Of a DNA stretch of 12,216 nt, positions 1 to 5,724 are shown piece by piece (the stretch's first letter is position 1; each line of letters opens with the position of its first letter). The notes under the pieces are model-generated. The model was not told where the DNA came from. It searched no databases and saw only the letters and a list, made by a program, of their open reading frames with translations. Origin of the DNA: Sulfitobacter sp. (GTDB lineage: Bacteria > Pseudomonadota > Alphaproteobacteria > Rhodobacterales > Rhodobacteraceae); the NCBI GenBank assembly GCA_024636395.1, contig JAGXHD010000125.1:1-12216 (forward strand), read 5' to 3'. A program made the position numbers and the translations under genes.

Positions 1-72
1 GTGTTGGCCCATATGCTCGAGCATACGCTGGCCCATGCTACCCAAGCCAATTAGCGCAGTTTTGATCGTCAT
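1..72 (-). CDS. NAD(P)-binding oxidoreductase, N-terminal fragment (window edge)
   Basis: Only the first 24 codons are inside the window. The reading from the ATG at 72-70 gives MTIKTALIGLGSMGQRMLEH followed by MGQH. The glycine-rich GLGSMG (residues 9-14) after a beta-strand-like TALI is a Rossmann dinucleotide-binding turn placed at the extreme N-terminus, as in Gfo/Idh/MocA-type and beta-hydroxyacid-type dehydrogenases. The start is supported by an AGGAG ribosome binding site about 7 bases upstream. It lies on the same strand as the upstream catabolic genes, 135 bp after the DMT exporter, so it may be the next gene of that operon, but it could also have its own promoter. Family assignment beyond 'Rossmann oxidoreductase' is a guess because the catalytic domain is missing. 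Confidence 0.7.
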   Translation of the reverse strand, partial: MTIKTALIGLGSMGQRMLEHMGQH

Positions 73-123
73 CCGTGTCTCCTGATTTGAGAGCCATACC
101 AGTACCGCGAACCTGTTGCGCGC

Positions 124-141
124 TAAACTTGTATAAACTTG
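124..141. repeat. Tandem 8-bp direct repeat in the leader of the edge oxidoreductase
   Basis: The octamer TAAACTTG occurs at 124-131 and again at 134-141, separated by TA, so the repeat period is 10 bp, about one helical turn. It lies in the only sizeable gap of the minus-strand gene set, about 50-70 bp upstream of the oxidoreductase start. Two half-sites on one DNA face could be bound by a dimeric or tandem regulator. This is inference; the rest of the 73-207 gap shows no clear hairpin terminator. Confidence 0.4.
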
Positions 142-207
142 ATGTTAGAAACGCTTTTTCAGTTCCGTTGCCAACCGGTTCATGTGTGGGTTCCCTTCTT
201 GCGGCGA

Positions 208-1095
208 TTACGACGAATTTCTGCCGAGCGGTTTTGCTTTGCCACGGTATTCGTGGGCTGCAAGTCCGCAGATGACGATCACCACCGCACCCAGCACTTC
301 CCGCAGGGAGGCTGTTTCGCCGAACAGAAAATACCCCGCCGCCAGCGCGAACAGGATGCGGACGTAGGGAAACGAGGCTAGCGCAGAAACCTCGCCAAAT
401 CGGTAGGCCTCGACGGTGAAAAGCATGCCGACCGTCCCTAGCGTCCCGGCCGTCAGCAGCAAAAATCCGTCGTACGGGGTGAGAACTGTCCACCCCGCAA
501 CGGCACCGGGCAGCGTGCCGATGGTGGCTACCAGTCCAATCCAGAACATGATCGTCGCTGTATGCTCGGTCCGGGCCAGTAAGCGATTCTGGAAAACCAG
601 AATCGCTGCGGCAAAGGCGGAACCGAGCCCCAGCAGCGCACCTGTCTCGACCGTGAACCCATCCACACCGCTGGCGATAAGCACACCGACAAAGCCCGCC
701 AAGGTCGTCATCGCGCGTTTTGCCCCGATACGCTCACCCAGTACAACTGGCGCCATCGCGACCACGAACAGCGATGAAGTGAACGTGAGTGTCGAGGCAA
801 GGCTCAGTTCGAGCGTCTGAAAGCTGGCGTAATAGAGCCACCAGCACACCAAGCTCGTAAGGCCCCGCAAAACCAGTTTTGGCCACCGCGCGGAGCTGTA
901 GAGCCCAGGGTTTCGCGCCGCAATCCACAGCGCCACGATGACAAGCTGGCTCAGCGAGCGGGCAAAGATGATTAGGGCAAAAGGCACCTCGGGGCTGAGA
1001 AAGCGCAACACCGTGACATCGGCAGTGAACACCCCCGCCGCCGCGATCAGGAGCGCCGCGCCATAGGGGTTGTTGATGTCTGCCGCCGCCGTCAC
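208..1095 (-). CDS. EamA/DMT-family transporter (10-TM exporter)
   Basis: Inner-membrane drug/metabolite transporter-type protein of 295 aa, the usual length for a two-repeat EamA protein. The product is almost entirely hydrophobic segments. The first repeat covers roughly residues 10-142, with the family-like stretch LASTLTFTSSLFVVAMAPVV at 99-118 followed by LGERIG. The second covers roughly 150-282, with EVSALASFPYVRILFALAAG at 235-254 and FLFGE before the last helix. The chosen start is the GTG at 1095-1093, which overlaps the TGA of the upstream M20 gene (GTGA). The open frame runs far upstream, but there it is only an antisense-like shadow of the peptidase. There is no strong ribosome binding site, so translation probably depends on coupling. 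Family members mostly export amino acids or other small metabolites; here an exporter for a breakdown product is plausible, substrate unknown. Confidence 0.88.
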   Translation of the reverse strand: MTAAADINNPYGAALLIAAAGVFTADVTVLRFLSPEVPFALIIFARSLSQLVIVALWIAARNPGLYSSARWPKLVLRGLTSLVCWWLYYASFQTLELSLASTLTFTSSLFVVAMAPVVLGERIGAKRAMTTLAGFVGVLIASGVDGFTVETGALLGLGSAFAAAILVFQNRLLARTEHTATIMFWIGLVATIGTLPGAVAGWTVLTPYDGFLLLTAGTLGTVGMLFTVEAYRFGEVSALASFPYVRILFALAAGYFLFGETASLREVLGAVVIVICGLAAHEYRGKAKPLGRNSS

Positions 1096-2504
1096 CTGCG
1101 GCGGTAGGGCGCAAATGCGTCGGGCGTGATGTCTGCGATCTGGCGAAGGATCTGGGTCCATGCCGCCAATCCGTCGGTGATGGACGATAGGCGGAAAAAT
1201 TCGTTCGGGGCATGGAAATTTTCGTCGGCGATGGCGAAGGAGAACATGACCGTGTCGATCCCTAAAATGCGGTGCACGATCTCGGTCAGCGGCAAGGACG
1301 CGCCGATGCGCACCTTCAGCGGAAGTTGACCGGTGGTCTGCTCCAGTGCGGCGCCCGCAGCGGTGAGCAGCGGATGATCCGGTGGCACGGCATAGGCACC
1401 GCCTTCCCCACGGTCCGCGTAAACTTCCAGAGTGGCAAAGGGCGGCAACTGCGCACGCAAGTGGTCGATCACCGATTGTTTGGCGCGCTGCGGGTCTTGT
1501 CCGGGCACAAGGCGCATGGTCAGCTTGGCAAAAGCTTCGTTTGGGATCACGGTCTTGGACCCCACCCCGGTATAGCCGCCCCACATCCCGTTGACGTCCA
1601 GTGTGGGGCGCATCCACAATCGCTCCAGCGTGGAGTAGCCCGCCTCGCCTCTGGGCTGCGCCTCGATCGCGCCAAAGGCAGCGGCTTCGTCGTAGGGGAT
1701 CGCCGCAAATTCGGCGCGTTCGGCCGCTGTCGGCTCGGCCACACCGTCGTAAAATCCTGCCGCGGTGATCCGCCCCTGCGCATCGTGCAGACCCGCAACA
1801 AGGCCCGCCATCACATGCAATGGATTGGCTACAATGCCGCCATAGCGCCCCGAGTGAAGGTCCTGGGCTGCTGTCTGCACCCGCATCTCGAATCCGGTAT
1901 TGCCGCGTGACCCCACGTTGAGCGCCACCAGATCGGGCCGCCAGCGTGCGCCGTCGGCCGACAATACCGCATCCGCCGCCAACAGATCGCGGTGCGTCTC
2001 CAGAATGCCGGGAAGCGAGGGGGATCCGGTCTCCTCTTCCCCTTCGATGAGCAACTTGACGTTGACAGGCAGCCGCCCCTCGACCGCGATGAAGGCGGCG
2101 AGCGTATCTAGTGCGATTATCATGGGCGCCTTGTCGTCGGAGATGCCGCGTCCGAAAAGCTTTCCGTCCCGCTCTACTGCTTCGAACGGCGCGCTGAGCC
2201 ATTTATCGAGTGGATCAGGCGGTTGCACGTCATAGTGGGCATAGACGAGAATCGTGGGTCTGCCCGGCGCATCCAGCCGTTCGGCAAAAAGCGCGGCCTG
2301 ACCGCTGCCACCCGGCGGTGTAAGGCGTTGTGCGTTTTGAAATCCCATCGCGTTGATACGCGCCTCGATGAACAAGCGCGCGTCTTCCATACCTGGTGCC
2401 ATCGCCGGATCCGCGCCGACGGACGGATAGGACACCAGTATTTTGAGATCCGCGATCAGTTGCGGCTCATGGTCAAGTGCATAGGAGAGAACGGAATCGG
2501 TCAT
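1092..2504 (-). CDS. M20-family metallo-dipeptidase
   Basis: Cytoplasmic zinc-type peptidase of 470 aa with no signal peptide, resembling the M20 dipeptidase branch (carnosine dipeptidase/PepV-like). All ligand motifs are present: YAHYDVQPP with H90 and D92, GRGISDDKAP with bridging D123, EGEEETGS with the general base and metal glutamate at E157/E158, LSADGARW with D184, and ENFHAPNEFF with H431. The DLHSGRYGG motif (H217) begins the dimerisation lid that contributes a histidine to the partner active site. The central lid spans about residues 200-320. Known members cleave dipeptides, N-acyl or N-carbamoyl amino acids. The start ATG has GAAGAGAG upstream, and the gene begins 11 bases after the SDR stop. 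The next gene overlaps its stop codon. In this operon it is the likely amide or peptide bond-cleaving step after import by the divergent ABC system; the exact substrate is unknown. Confidence 0.93.
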   Translation of the reverse strand: MTDSVLSYALDHEPQLIADLKILVSYPSVGADPAMAPGMEDARLFIEARINAMGFQNAQRLTPPGGSGQAALFAERLDAPGRPTILVYAHYDVQPPDPLDKWLSAPFEAVERDGKLFGRGISDDKAPMIIALDTLAAFIAVEGRLPVNVKLLIEGEEETGSPSLPGILETHRDLLAADAVLSADGARWRPDLVALNVGSRGNTGFEMRVQTAAQDLHSGRYGGIVANPLHVMAGLVAGLHDAQGRITAAGFYDGVAEPTAAERAEFAAIPYDEAAAFGAIEAQPRGEAGYSTLERLWMRPTLDVNGMWGGYTGVGSKTVIPNEAFAKLTMRLVPGQDPQRAKQSVIDHLRAQLPPFATLEVYADRGEGGAYAVPPDHPLLTAAGAALEQTTGQLPLKVRIGASLPLTEIVHRILGIDTVMFSFAIADENFHAPNEFFRLSSITDGLAAWTQILRQIADITPDAFAPYRRR

Positions 2505-2515
2505 GGTATCTCTCT

Positions 2516-3259
2516 TCAGGTTCTACCGCCGTCGACGCTCAGGATCTGGCCTGTGATCCACCCCGCCTCCGGCCCGGTGAGGAAGGCAGCGGCGGCCGCG
2601 ATATCTTCGGGCATGCCCAATCTGCGCGTGTGGATCTGGCTGACCAGTTGGGCCTGTCCCTCTGGCCCATAAGCCTCCCACTGCCGCTGGGTGGCCGGGT
2701 TCGAGAGCACAAATCCTGGGGCGATGGAGTTGACTGTAATCCCGTGCTGTCCCAACTCGAGGCTGAGCTGTCTGGTCAGGCCGACCAGTGCGTGTTTGGC
2801 CGCCGTATAGGCGTGGATGCCCGTGAGGCTCGGGCGCAACCCCGCGCCGGAGCTGATGGTGACGATCCTGCCCCAACCCGCCACTTTCATCGCGGGCACA
2901 AGCGCCTGCGCCAGATAGAGCGTGGCATCGACGTTGATGGCGAAGATGCTGTGCCACGCGGCGGGATCCACATCCTCCAACGGCGTGCCGACCTGGTTGC
3001 GCACGCCGCCTGCCGCATTGACGAGGATGTCGGGCGCGCCATGCTCAGCGAGCGTCCGGTCGCGCAGCGCCCTGACCGAGGAGGCATCGCCCAGATCGGC
3101 CCCGATGGCGGGCAGACCCAGCCGGCCGGCCACGGCCTCCAGCGCATCGCCCGGCAGATCGGTCAAGACGACATGTGTGCCATCGTCTGCCAGACGGCGC
3201 GCGATCGCCGCGCCGATCCCGCCGACGACGCCCGTGACCAGAGCCACGCGCGCGGTCAT
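2516..3259 (-). CDS. Short-chain dehydrogenase/reductase (SDR, FabG-like)
   Basis: A classical SDR of 247 aa. The cofactor turn TGVVGGIG is at residues 9-16, D34 ends the second strand (an acidic residue there usually favours NAD over NADP), and NAAG is at 81-84. The active-site set is N109 in AINVDA, S138 in TISSGAG, and Y151/K155 in YTAAK. The PG motif is at 181-182 and the family-typical end SVDGG at 241-245. It should oxidise or reduce a hydroxy/keto group of a small soluble substrate in the cytoplasm. The ATG overlaps the stop of the PanE-like gene (ATGA, 3256-3259), with AAGG about 9 bases upstream. Being co-encoded with a hydrolase and another dehydrogenase suggests it processes the hydroxy-acid or alcohol half of the substrate; this is inference. 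All catalytic residues are intact. Confidence 0.93.
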   Translation of the reverse strand: MTARVALVTGVVGGIGAAIARRLADDGTHVVLTDLPGDALEAVAGRLGLPAIGADLGDASSVRALRDRTLAEHGAPDILVNAAGGVRNQVGTPLEDVDPAAWHSIFAINVDATLYLAQALVPAMKVAGWGRIVTISSGAGLRPSLTGIHAYTAAKHALVGLTRQLSLELGQHGITVNSIAPGFVLSNPATQRQWEAYGPEGQAQLVSQIHTRRLGMPEDIAAAAAFLTGPEAGWITGQILSVDGGRT

Positions 3260-4275
3260 GGCAAAACCTTGGTCAGCTCGTGGAAAGTCTCAGTCGACAT
3301 CTCTCGGCGGCCCTCTTCAATGTCGTGGATAAGTTCAACCAACCGCAATAGAAGCGGCGTCTCGATCCCGTGGCTCTGCGCGATATGCGCCACGGTCCCG
3401 ACCTGAGGATCGACTTCGGTCTTACGTTTTCGTACGGCAAGGTCGCGGTAGATGCCGGTATGGGTCTTGGCAGTCTTGGAATTGAACACCGCCAGATCGG
3501 CAAGGCTTTTGAGGGCAGCGTCGTCACTGGCGCCGGGCATAAAAGCGGCTGGCTCGAACCCGTTGAAGGGTTTTGGTTCGACCCCTTCGGCAACGGCGGT
3601 GCGTATCACTTCGCGCGCCAGTCCCATCAGCGCGGGACCACGCTCAGGGTCCGCGAAATTGACGGTCATGCTGTCCGTGCTCAGCGCCGTGGCAAAGAGC
3701 ATCGCCCCATAGCCGAGTTTACCCCACAGATAGGCCCAGATATCATCGGTGAGCACCGCCTCGGGCTCAAAGATCTGCAACAGTTTGTGCAGCTCTTTCG
3801 TACGCGGACGCACCTCACCATCAATTTCCCCCACAACCACCGCTGCGCGATTGCCAAAAAGGATGCGGCCCGGTCCGGTCCAGTCAGCGCCGTAGTTCAC
3901 AAAGGCGCCGATCGTCCGCTTTGAACCAACGTGCTGGGCGATCACCCGCTCGTTCAGCCCGTTCTGTGCAGACAGAACATAGCCATCCTCGGCCAGATGC
4001 GGCATCAGCTGCGCCAGCGCCCCTTCGGTGGCGTGTGCCTTGACGGCGAGGATGATCCGGGAGTACCTCCCGGTGAGCTGGGCCGGCGTGACGCAAGGCA
4101 CCACCTGACGGAATTCCTCGACCGGCCCTTCGATCATCAGGCCCGTGGTCGAACAGGCAATCGCGTGCTCCTCGACGATATCGACCATCAGGACCGGGAC
4201 ACCTGCGCGGGCGAGGTAGGCCCCAAGGATGCCGCCGATGGCCCCCGCGCCCCAAATCAGAAGCGGATCATCCAT
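3256..4275 (-). CDS. Ketopantoate reductase-like dehydrogenase (ApbA/PanE family)
   Basis: A 339-aa protein with the two-domain ApbA/PanE layout: an N-terminal Rossmann domain with GAGAIGG (residues 9-15), AVKAH with K79, QNG with N105, then an all-helical C-terminal domain with WGKLGYG (K186, the catalytic lysine position) and TEVDPQVG (E287, the substrate-binding glutamate position). True PanE enzymes reduce 2-dehydropantoate to pantoate with NADPH. Here the asparagine that normally follows the catalytic lysine by four residues (N180 in E. coli) is G190, and the serine-containing SSM-type stretch is THTG. The protein is also longer than the roughly 300 aa of E. coli PanE. It is therefore best read as a paralogue acting on another 2-keto or 2-hydroxy acid. 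The ATG lies inside the end of the creatininase gene (8-bp overlap); there is no strong ribosome binding site, so translation is probably coupled. Confidence 0.88.
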   Translation of the reverse strand: MDDPLLIWGAGAIGGILGAYLARAGVPVLMVDIVEEHAIACSTTGLMIEGPVEEFRQVVPCVTPAQLTGRYSRIILAVKAHATEGALAQLMPHLAEDGYVLSAQNGLNERVIAQHVGSKRTIGAFVNYGADWTGPGRILFGNRAAVVVGEIDGEVRPRTKELHKLLQIFEPEAVLTDDIWAYLWGKLGYGAMLFATALSTDSMTVNFADPERGPALMGLAREVIRTAVAEGVEPKPFNGFEPAAFMPGASDDAALKSLADLAVFNSKTAKTHTGIYRDLAVRKRKTEVDPQVGTVAHIAQSHGIETPLLLRLVELIHDIEEGRREMSTETFHELTKVLP

Positions 4276-4984
4276 GGCTCAGATCAGCCCAGGGGCCCTC
4301 AAGGGCCGCACGCGTCTCAGTGACACCGGTATCCCAGATCTCCTGCATGTCCGCATCGGGCCGCTGCCACGGACCCCCGAACGACCCATCGCCTAGCAAG
4401 GCGCGAGTTTGCGCGGGTGGGCTGGCCTTCATCAAAGCCATATTGACGATCGGTTTTTCACCGTCGGGAGCCTTCGCATGGGCCAGGCGCGTCCACGGGA
4501 AATTTTCCATCCAGTTTGCGTGCGAGCCCGTGGGGTCGATCGACTGGATCTTGGCCCAGGTCTCGGGCGCGTTCCACCAGTTGTGAAACTTGATCGAGAT
4601 ATCGCCGTATTCCGCAATCAGCTCCTGTGCCAGTGCGCCCACGGGATTGTTGCCGCCGTGGCCGTTCACGATCAGGATCTGCCGGAACCCGGCACGGCGC
4701 AGCGATGCGATGATATCGCGGATCACCGCCATTAACGTTTCGACCCGCAAGCAGATTGTACCGGGAAACTCGTTGAAATAGGGCGCGAGGCCGTAGGGCA
4801 TCACCGGAAATACGGGAATGTTGAGCGGTGCCGCTGCATCAGTCGCAACTTTCTCGGCCAGAATCATATCCACACACAATGACAACTGCGCGTGTTGCTC
4901 GGTCGAGCCGATGGGCAGGACGCAGCGCAGATCGCGGGCCGCCGCCGCCTCAATGTCGCGCCAGTTCATGTTCGCTACGGTCAT
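4268..4984 (-). CDS. Creatininase-family metal-dependent amidohydrolase
   Basis: A 238-aa cytoplasmic hydrolase of the creatininase superfamily (creatininase, FAPy deformylase ArfB, mycofactocin peptidase MftE), enzymes that hydrolyse amide bonds, often in rings, with two metal ions. Visible motifs are PIGSTEQHAQ (residues 24-33, ligands E29 and H31), D39, NGHGGNN (107-113, ligand H109) and SHANWMEN (154-161, E160). Compared with the common EQHGPHLPL motif the second histidine is missing, and the HxE of true creatininase is HGG here, so creatinine is unlikely to be the substrate. The start was placed at 4984 because an AAGGAA site (4992-4997) lies 7 bases upstream and the ATG overlaps the regulator's stop codon (ATGA); an in-frame start further upstream at 5050 would lie inside the regulator gene. 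As the first enzyme of the operon it probably performs the opening hydrolysis. Confidence 0.88.
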   Translation of the reverse strand: MTVANMNWRDIEAAAARDLRCVLPIGSTEQHAQLSLCVDMILAEKVATDAAAPLNIPVFPVMPYGLAPYFNEFPGTICLRVETLMAVIRDIIASLRRAGFRQILIVNGHGGNNPVGALAQELIAEYGDISIKFHNWWNAPETWAKIQSIDPTGSHANWMENFPWTRLAHAKAPDGEKPIVNMALMKASPPAQTRALLGDGSFGGPWQRPDADMQEIWDTGVTETRAALEGPWADLSHG

Positions 4985-5559
4985 TGCCGCGTTCCTTTCT
5001 GTTCCGACAGAGCGTCGGTCTGCGCTATCTGAGGCACCTCGCCTGCCCAATCCTGCGCATCACGCACCACTTTTGACATCAGCTCAAACAACATCTGCCG
5101 CTCTCCTTCTGTGAGTGTTTTTAGCATCCGCTGCTCTTGTGCCTCGAACACCGGTCGAGTCGCGTGGACCACGCCCCTGCCCTTGTCCGACAGGAACAAT
5201 GCCTGCGTGCGCCCGCCACCTGGCGCTTTCTCGCGCGCCTCGATCAGGCCCATCAACTCAAGCCGCTTGATCGCGCGGCTCAGCGTGTTTTTGGGAAACC
5301 CCGAGGTGTCCGACACGTCCCGCGCGCTGCCCCCGTCGGCCAACGCCAGCGAATAGAGCACCACGTATTCGGGCCGCTTGAGCCCGTAGGTATCCTGTAT
5401 CCAACCGTAGAGTGGCGTGTTGTAAAGAAGTGCCAGATAATTGATGCGGAAGGTAAAGGGACAGGGGTTCGCCCAGAGCTTCGCCTCCAGCATATCGGCG
5501 CCGCGCGCCTGGTCTTGTTTGCCGAAATCTTGATCAGATGCGGTTTGCGGACCTGCCAT
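4981..5559 (-). CDS. MarR-family transcriptional regulator
   Basis: A 192-aa winged-helix protein, longer than the usual 140-160 aa because of a polar N-terminal tail of about 25 residues and a C-terminal tail of about 25. The DNA-binding part spans roughly residues 60-128: a helix from 63, SARDVSDTSGFPKNTLSRAI (78-97) as the helix-turn-helix with its recognition helix, LELMGLIEARE, then the wing GGGRTQALFLSDKG (114-127), matching the R-x-x-x-L-x-L-T-x-x-G pattern of MarR wings. The flanking helices would form the dimer interface and ligand pocket. MarR proteins usually repress divergent genes and are released by a small ligand. This gene faces the ABC importer operon and shares with it two palindrome-like sites, so it probably controls both. 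The first ATG has AAGGG about 11 bases upstream; the alternative ATG at residue 23 (5493) has no visible ribosome binding site. Confidence 0.9.
   Translation of the reverse strand: MAGPQTASDQDFGKQDQARGADMLEAKLWANPCPFTFRINYLALLYNTPLYGWIQDTYGLKRPEYVVLYSLALADGGSARDVSDTSGFPKNTLSRAIKRLELMGLIEAREKAPGGGRTQALFLSDKGRGVVHATRPVFEAQEQRMLKTLTEGERQMLFELMSKVVRDAQDWAGEVPQIAQTDALSEQKGTRQ
4992..4997 (-). promoter_or_regulatory. Ribosome binding site of the creatininase-family gene
   Basis: AAGGAA on the minus strand, 7 bases from the ATG at 4984-4982. It decides this start over the longer open frame reaching 5050. Confidence 0.75.
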
Positions 5560-5591
5560 ATCGATGCTCTACCCTTGTGGAACTGAAATGC

Positions 5592-5605
5592 GTCCCAAAT
5601 TGAAC
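5592..5605. promoter_or_regulatory. Operator-like site A (degenerate)
   Basis: GTCCCAAATTGAAC matches the perfect palindrome at 5645-5658 at 12 of 14 positions. It directly abuts the candidate -35 box of the ABC operon promoter on its right and would lie just downstream of the start point of the regulator promoter. A further loose half-site, TGGAAC, occurs at 5578-5583. Binding by the neighbouring MarR protein is inferred. Confidence 0.55.
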
Positions 5606-5634
5606 TTGACTACAGCATTATTCATCCACATCGT
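5606..5634 (+). promoter_or_regulatory. Candidate promoter of the ABC importer operon
   Basis: TTGACT (5606-5611, five of six bases of the -35 consensus), a 17-bp spacer and CATCGT (5629-5634, three of six but keeping the conserved A2 and T6). The start point would fall near 5641, giving a leader of about 85 bases that contains operator B and the hairpin at 5684-5704. The -10 box is weak, as expected for a regulated promoter, so confidence is limited. Confidence 0.4.
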
Positions 5635-5644
5635 GAGAAAGCAA
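5617..5644 (-). promoter_or_regulatory. Candidate promoter of the regulator/catabolic operon
   Basis: On the minus strand TTGCTT (5644-5639) is followed after 16 bases by AATAAT (5622-5617, five of six of the -10 consensus). The start point would be near 5610, about 50 bases before the regulator ATG. It overlaps the opposing promoter almost completely, so polymerases at the two sites would exclude each other. Confidence 0.4.
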
Positions 5645-5658
5645 GTTCCAAATGGAAC
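5645..5658. promoter_or_regulatory. Operator-like site B (perfect palindrome)
   Basis: GTTCCAAATGGAAC is a perfect inverted repeat: 6-bp arms GTTCCA/TGGAAC around AA. Size and symmetry suit a MarR dimer. It abuts the candidate -35 box of the regulator promoter on its left and falls just downstream of the predicted start point of the ABC operon promoter, a classic repression position. Its start-to-start distance to site A is 53 bp, close to five helical turns. Confidence 0.65.
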
Positions 5659-5683
5659 ACAAAAACCAAAAGCGAACCAACAG

Positions 5684-5704
5684 GACGGGGCCTGCTGCCC
5701 CGTC
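5684..5704 (+). promoter_or_regulatory. Strong hairpin in the leader of the binding-protein gene
   Basis: GACGGGGC and GCCCCGTC form a perfect 8-bp stem, seven pairs of it G-C, around the loop CTGCT. It ends 6 bases before the ribosome binding site AGGAAGGGAA (5711-5720) and is followed by AAAAAC, not a T-run, so it is not an intrinsic terminator for this direction. It may protect the 5' end of the mRNA, insulate the ribosome binding site, or act in attenuation. Function is inferred; the base pairing is seen directly. Confidence 0.7.
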
Positions 5705-5724
5705 AAAAACAGGAAGGGAAAGTC

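Noticed and set aside
208..2202. A 664-codon minus-strand open frame, apparently a fusion protein
   Set aside because: Only its last 295 codons look like protein (EamA transporter). The upstream part is arginine/alanine-rich and lies over the well-supported M20 peptidase in another frame.
2477..3406. A 309-codon plus-strand open frame over the SDR
   Set aside because: No recognisable motif; it is antisense to a complete SDR with all catalytic residues and arises from GC-rich codon bias.
4982..5050. Longer N-terminus of the creatininase-family protein
   Set aside because: The extension lies inside the MarR coding region and the ATG at 4984 has a good AAGGAA site and an ATGA overlap.
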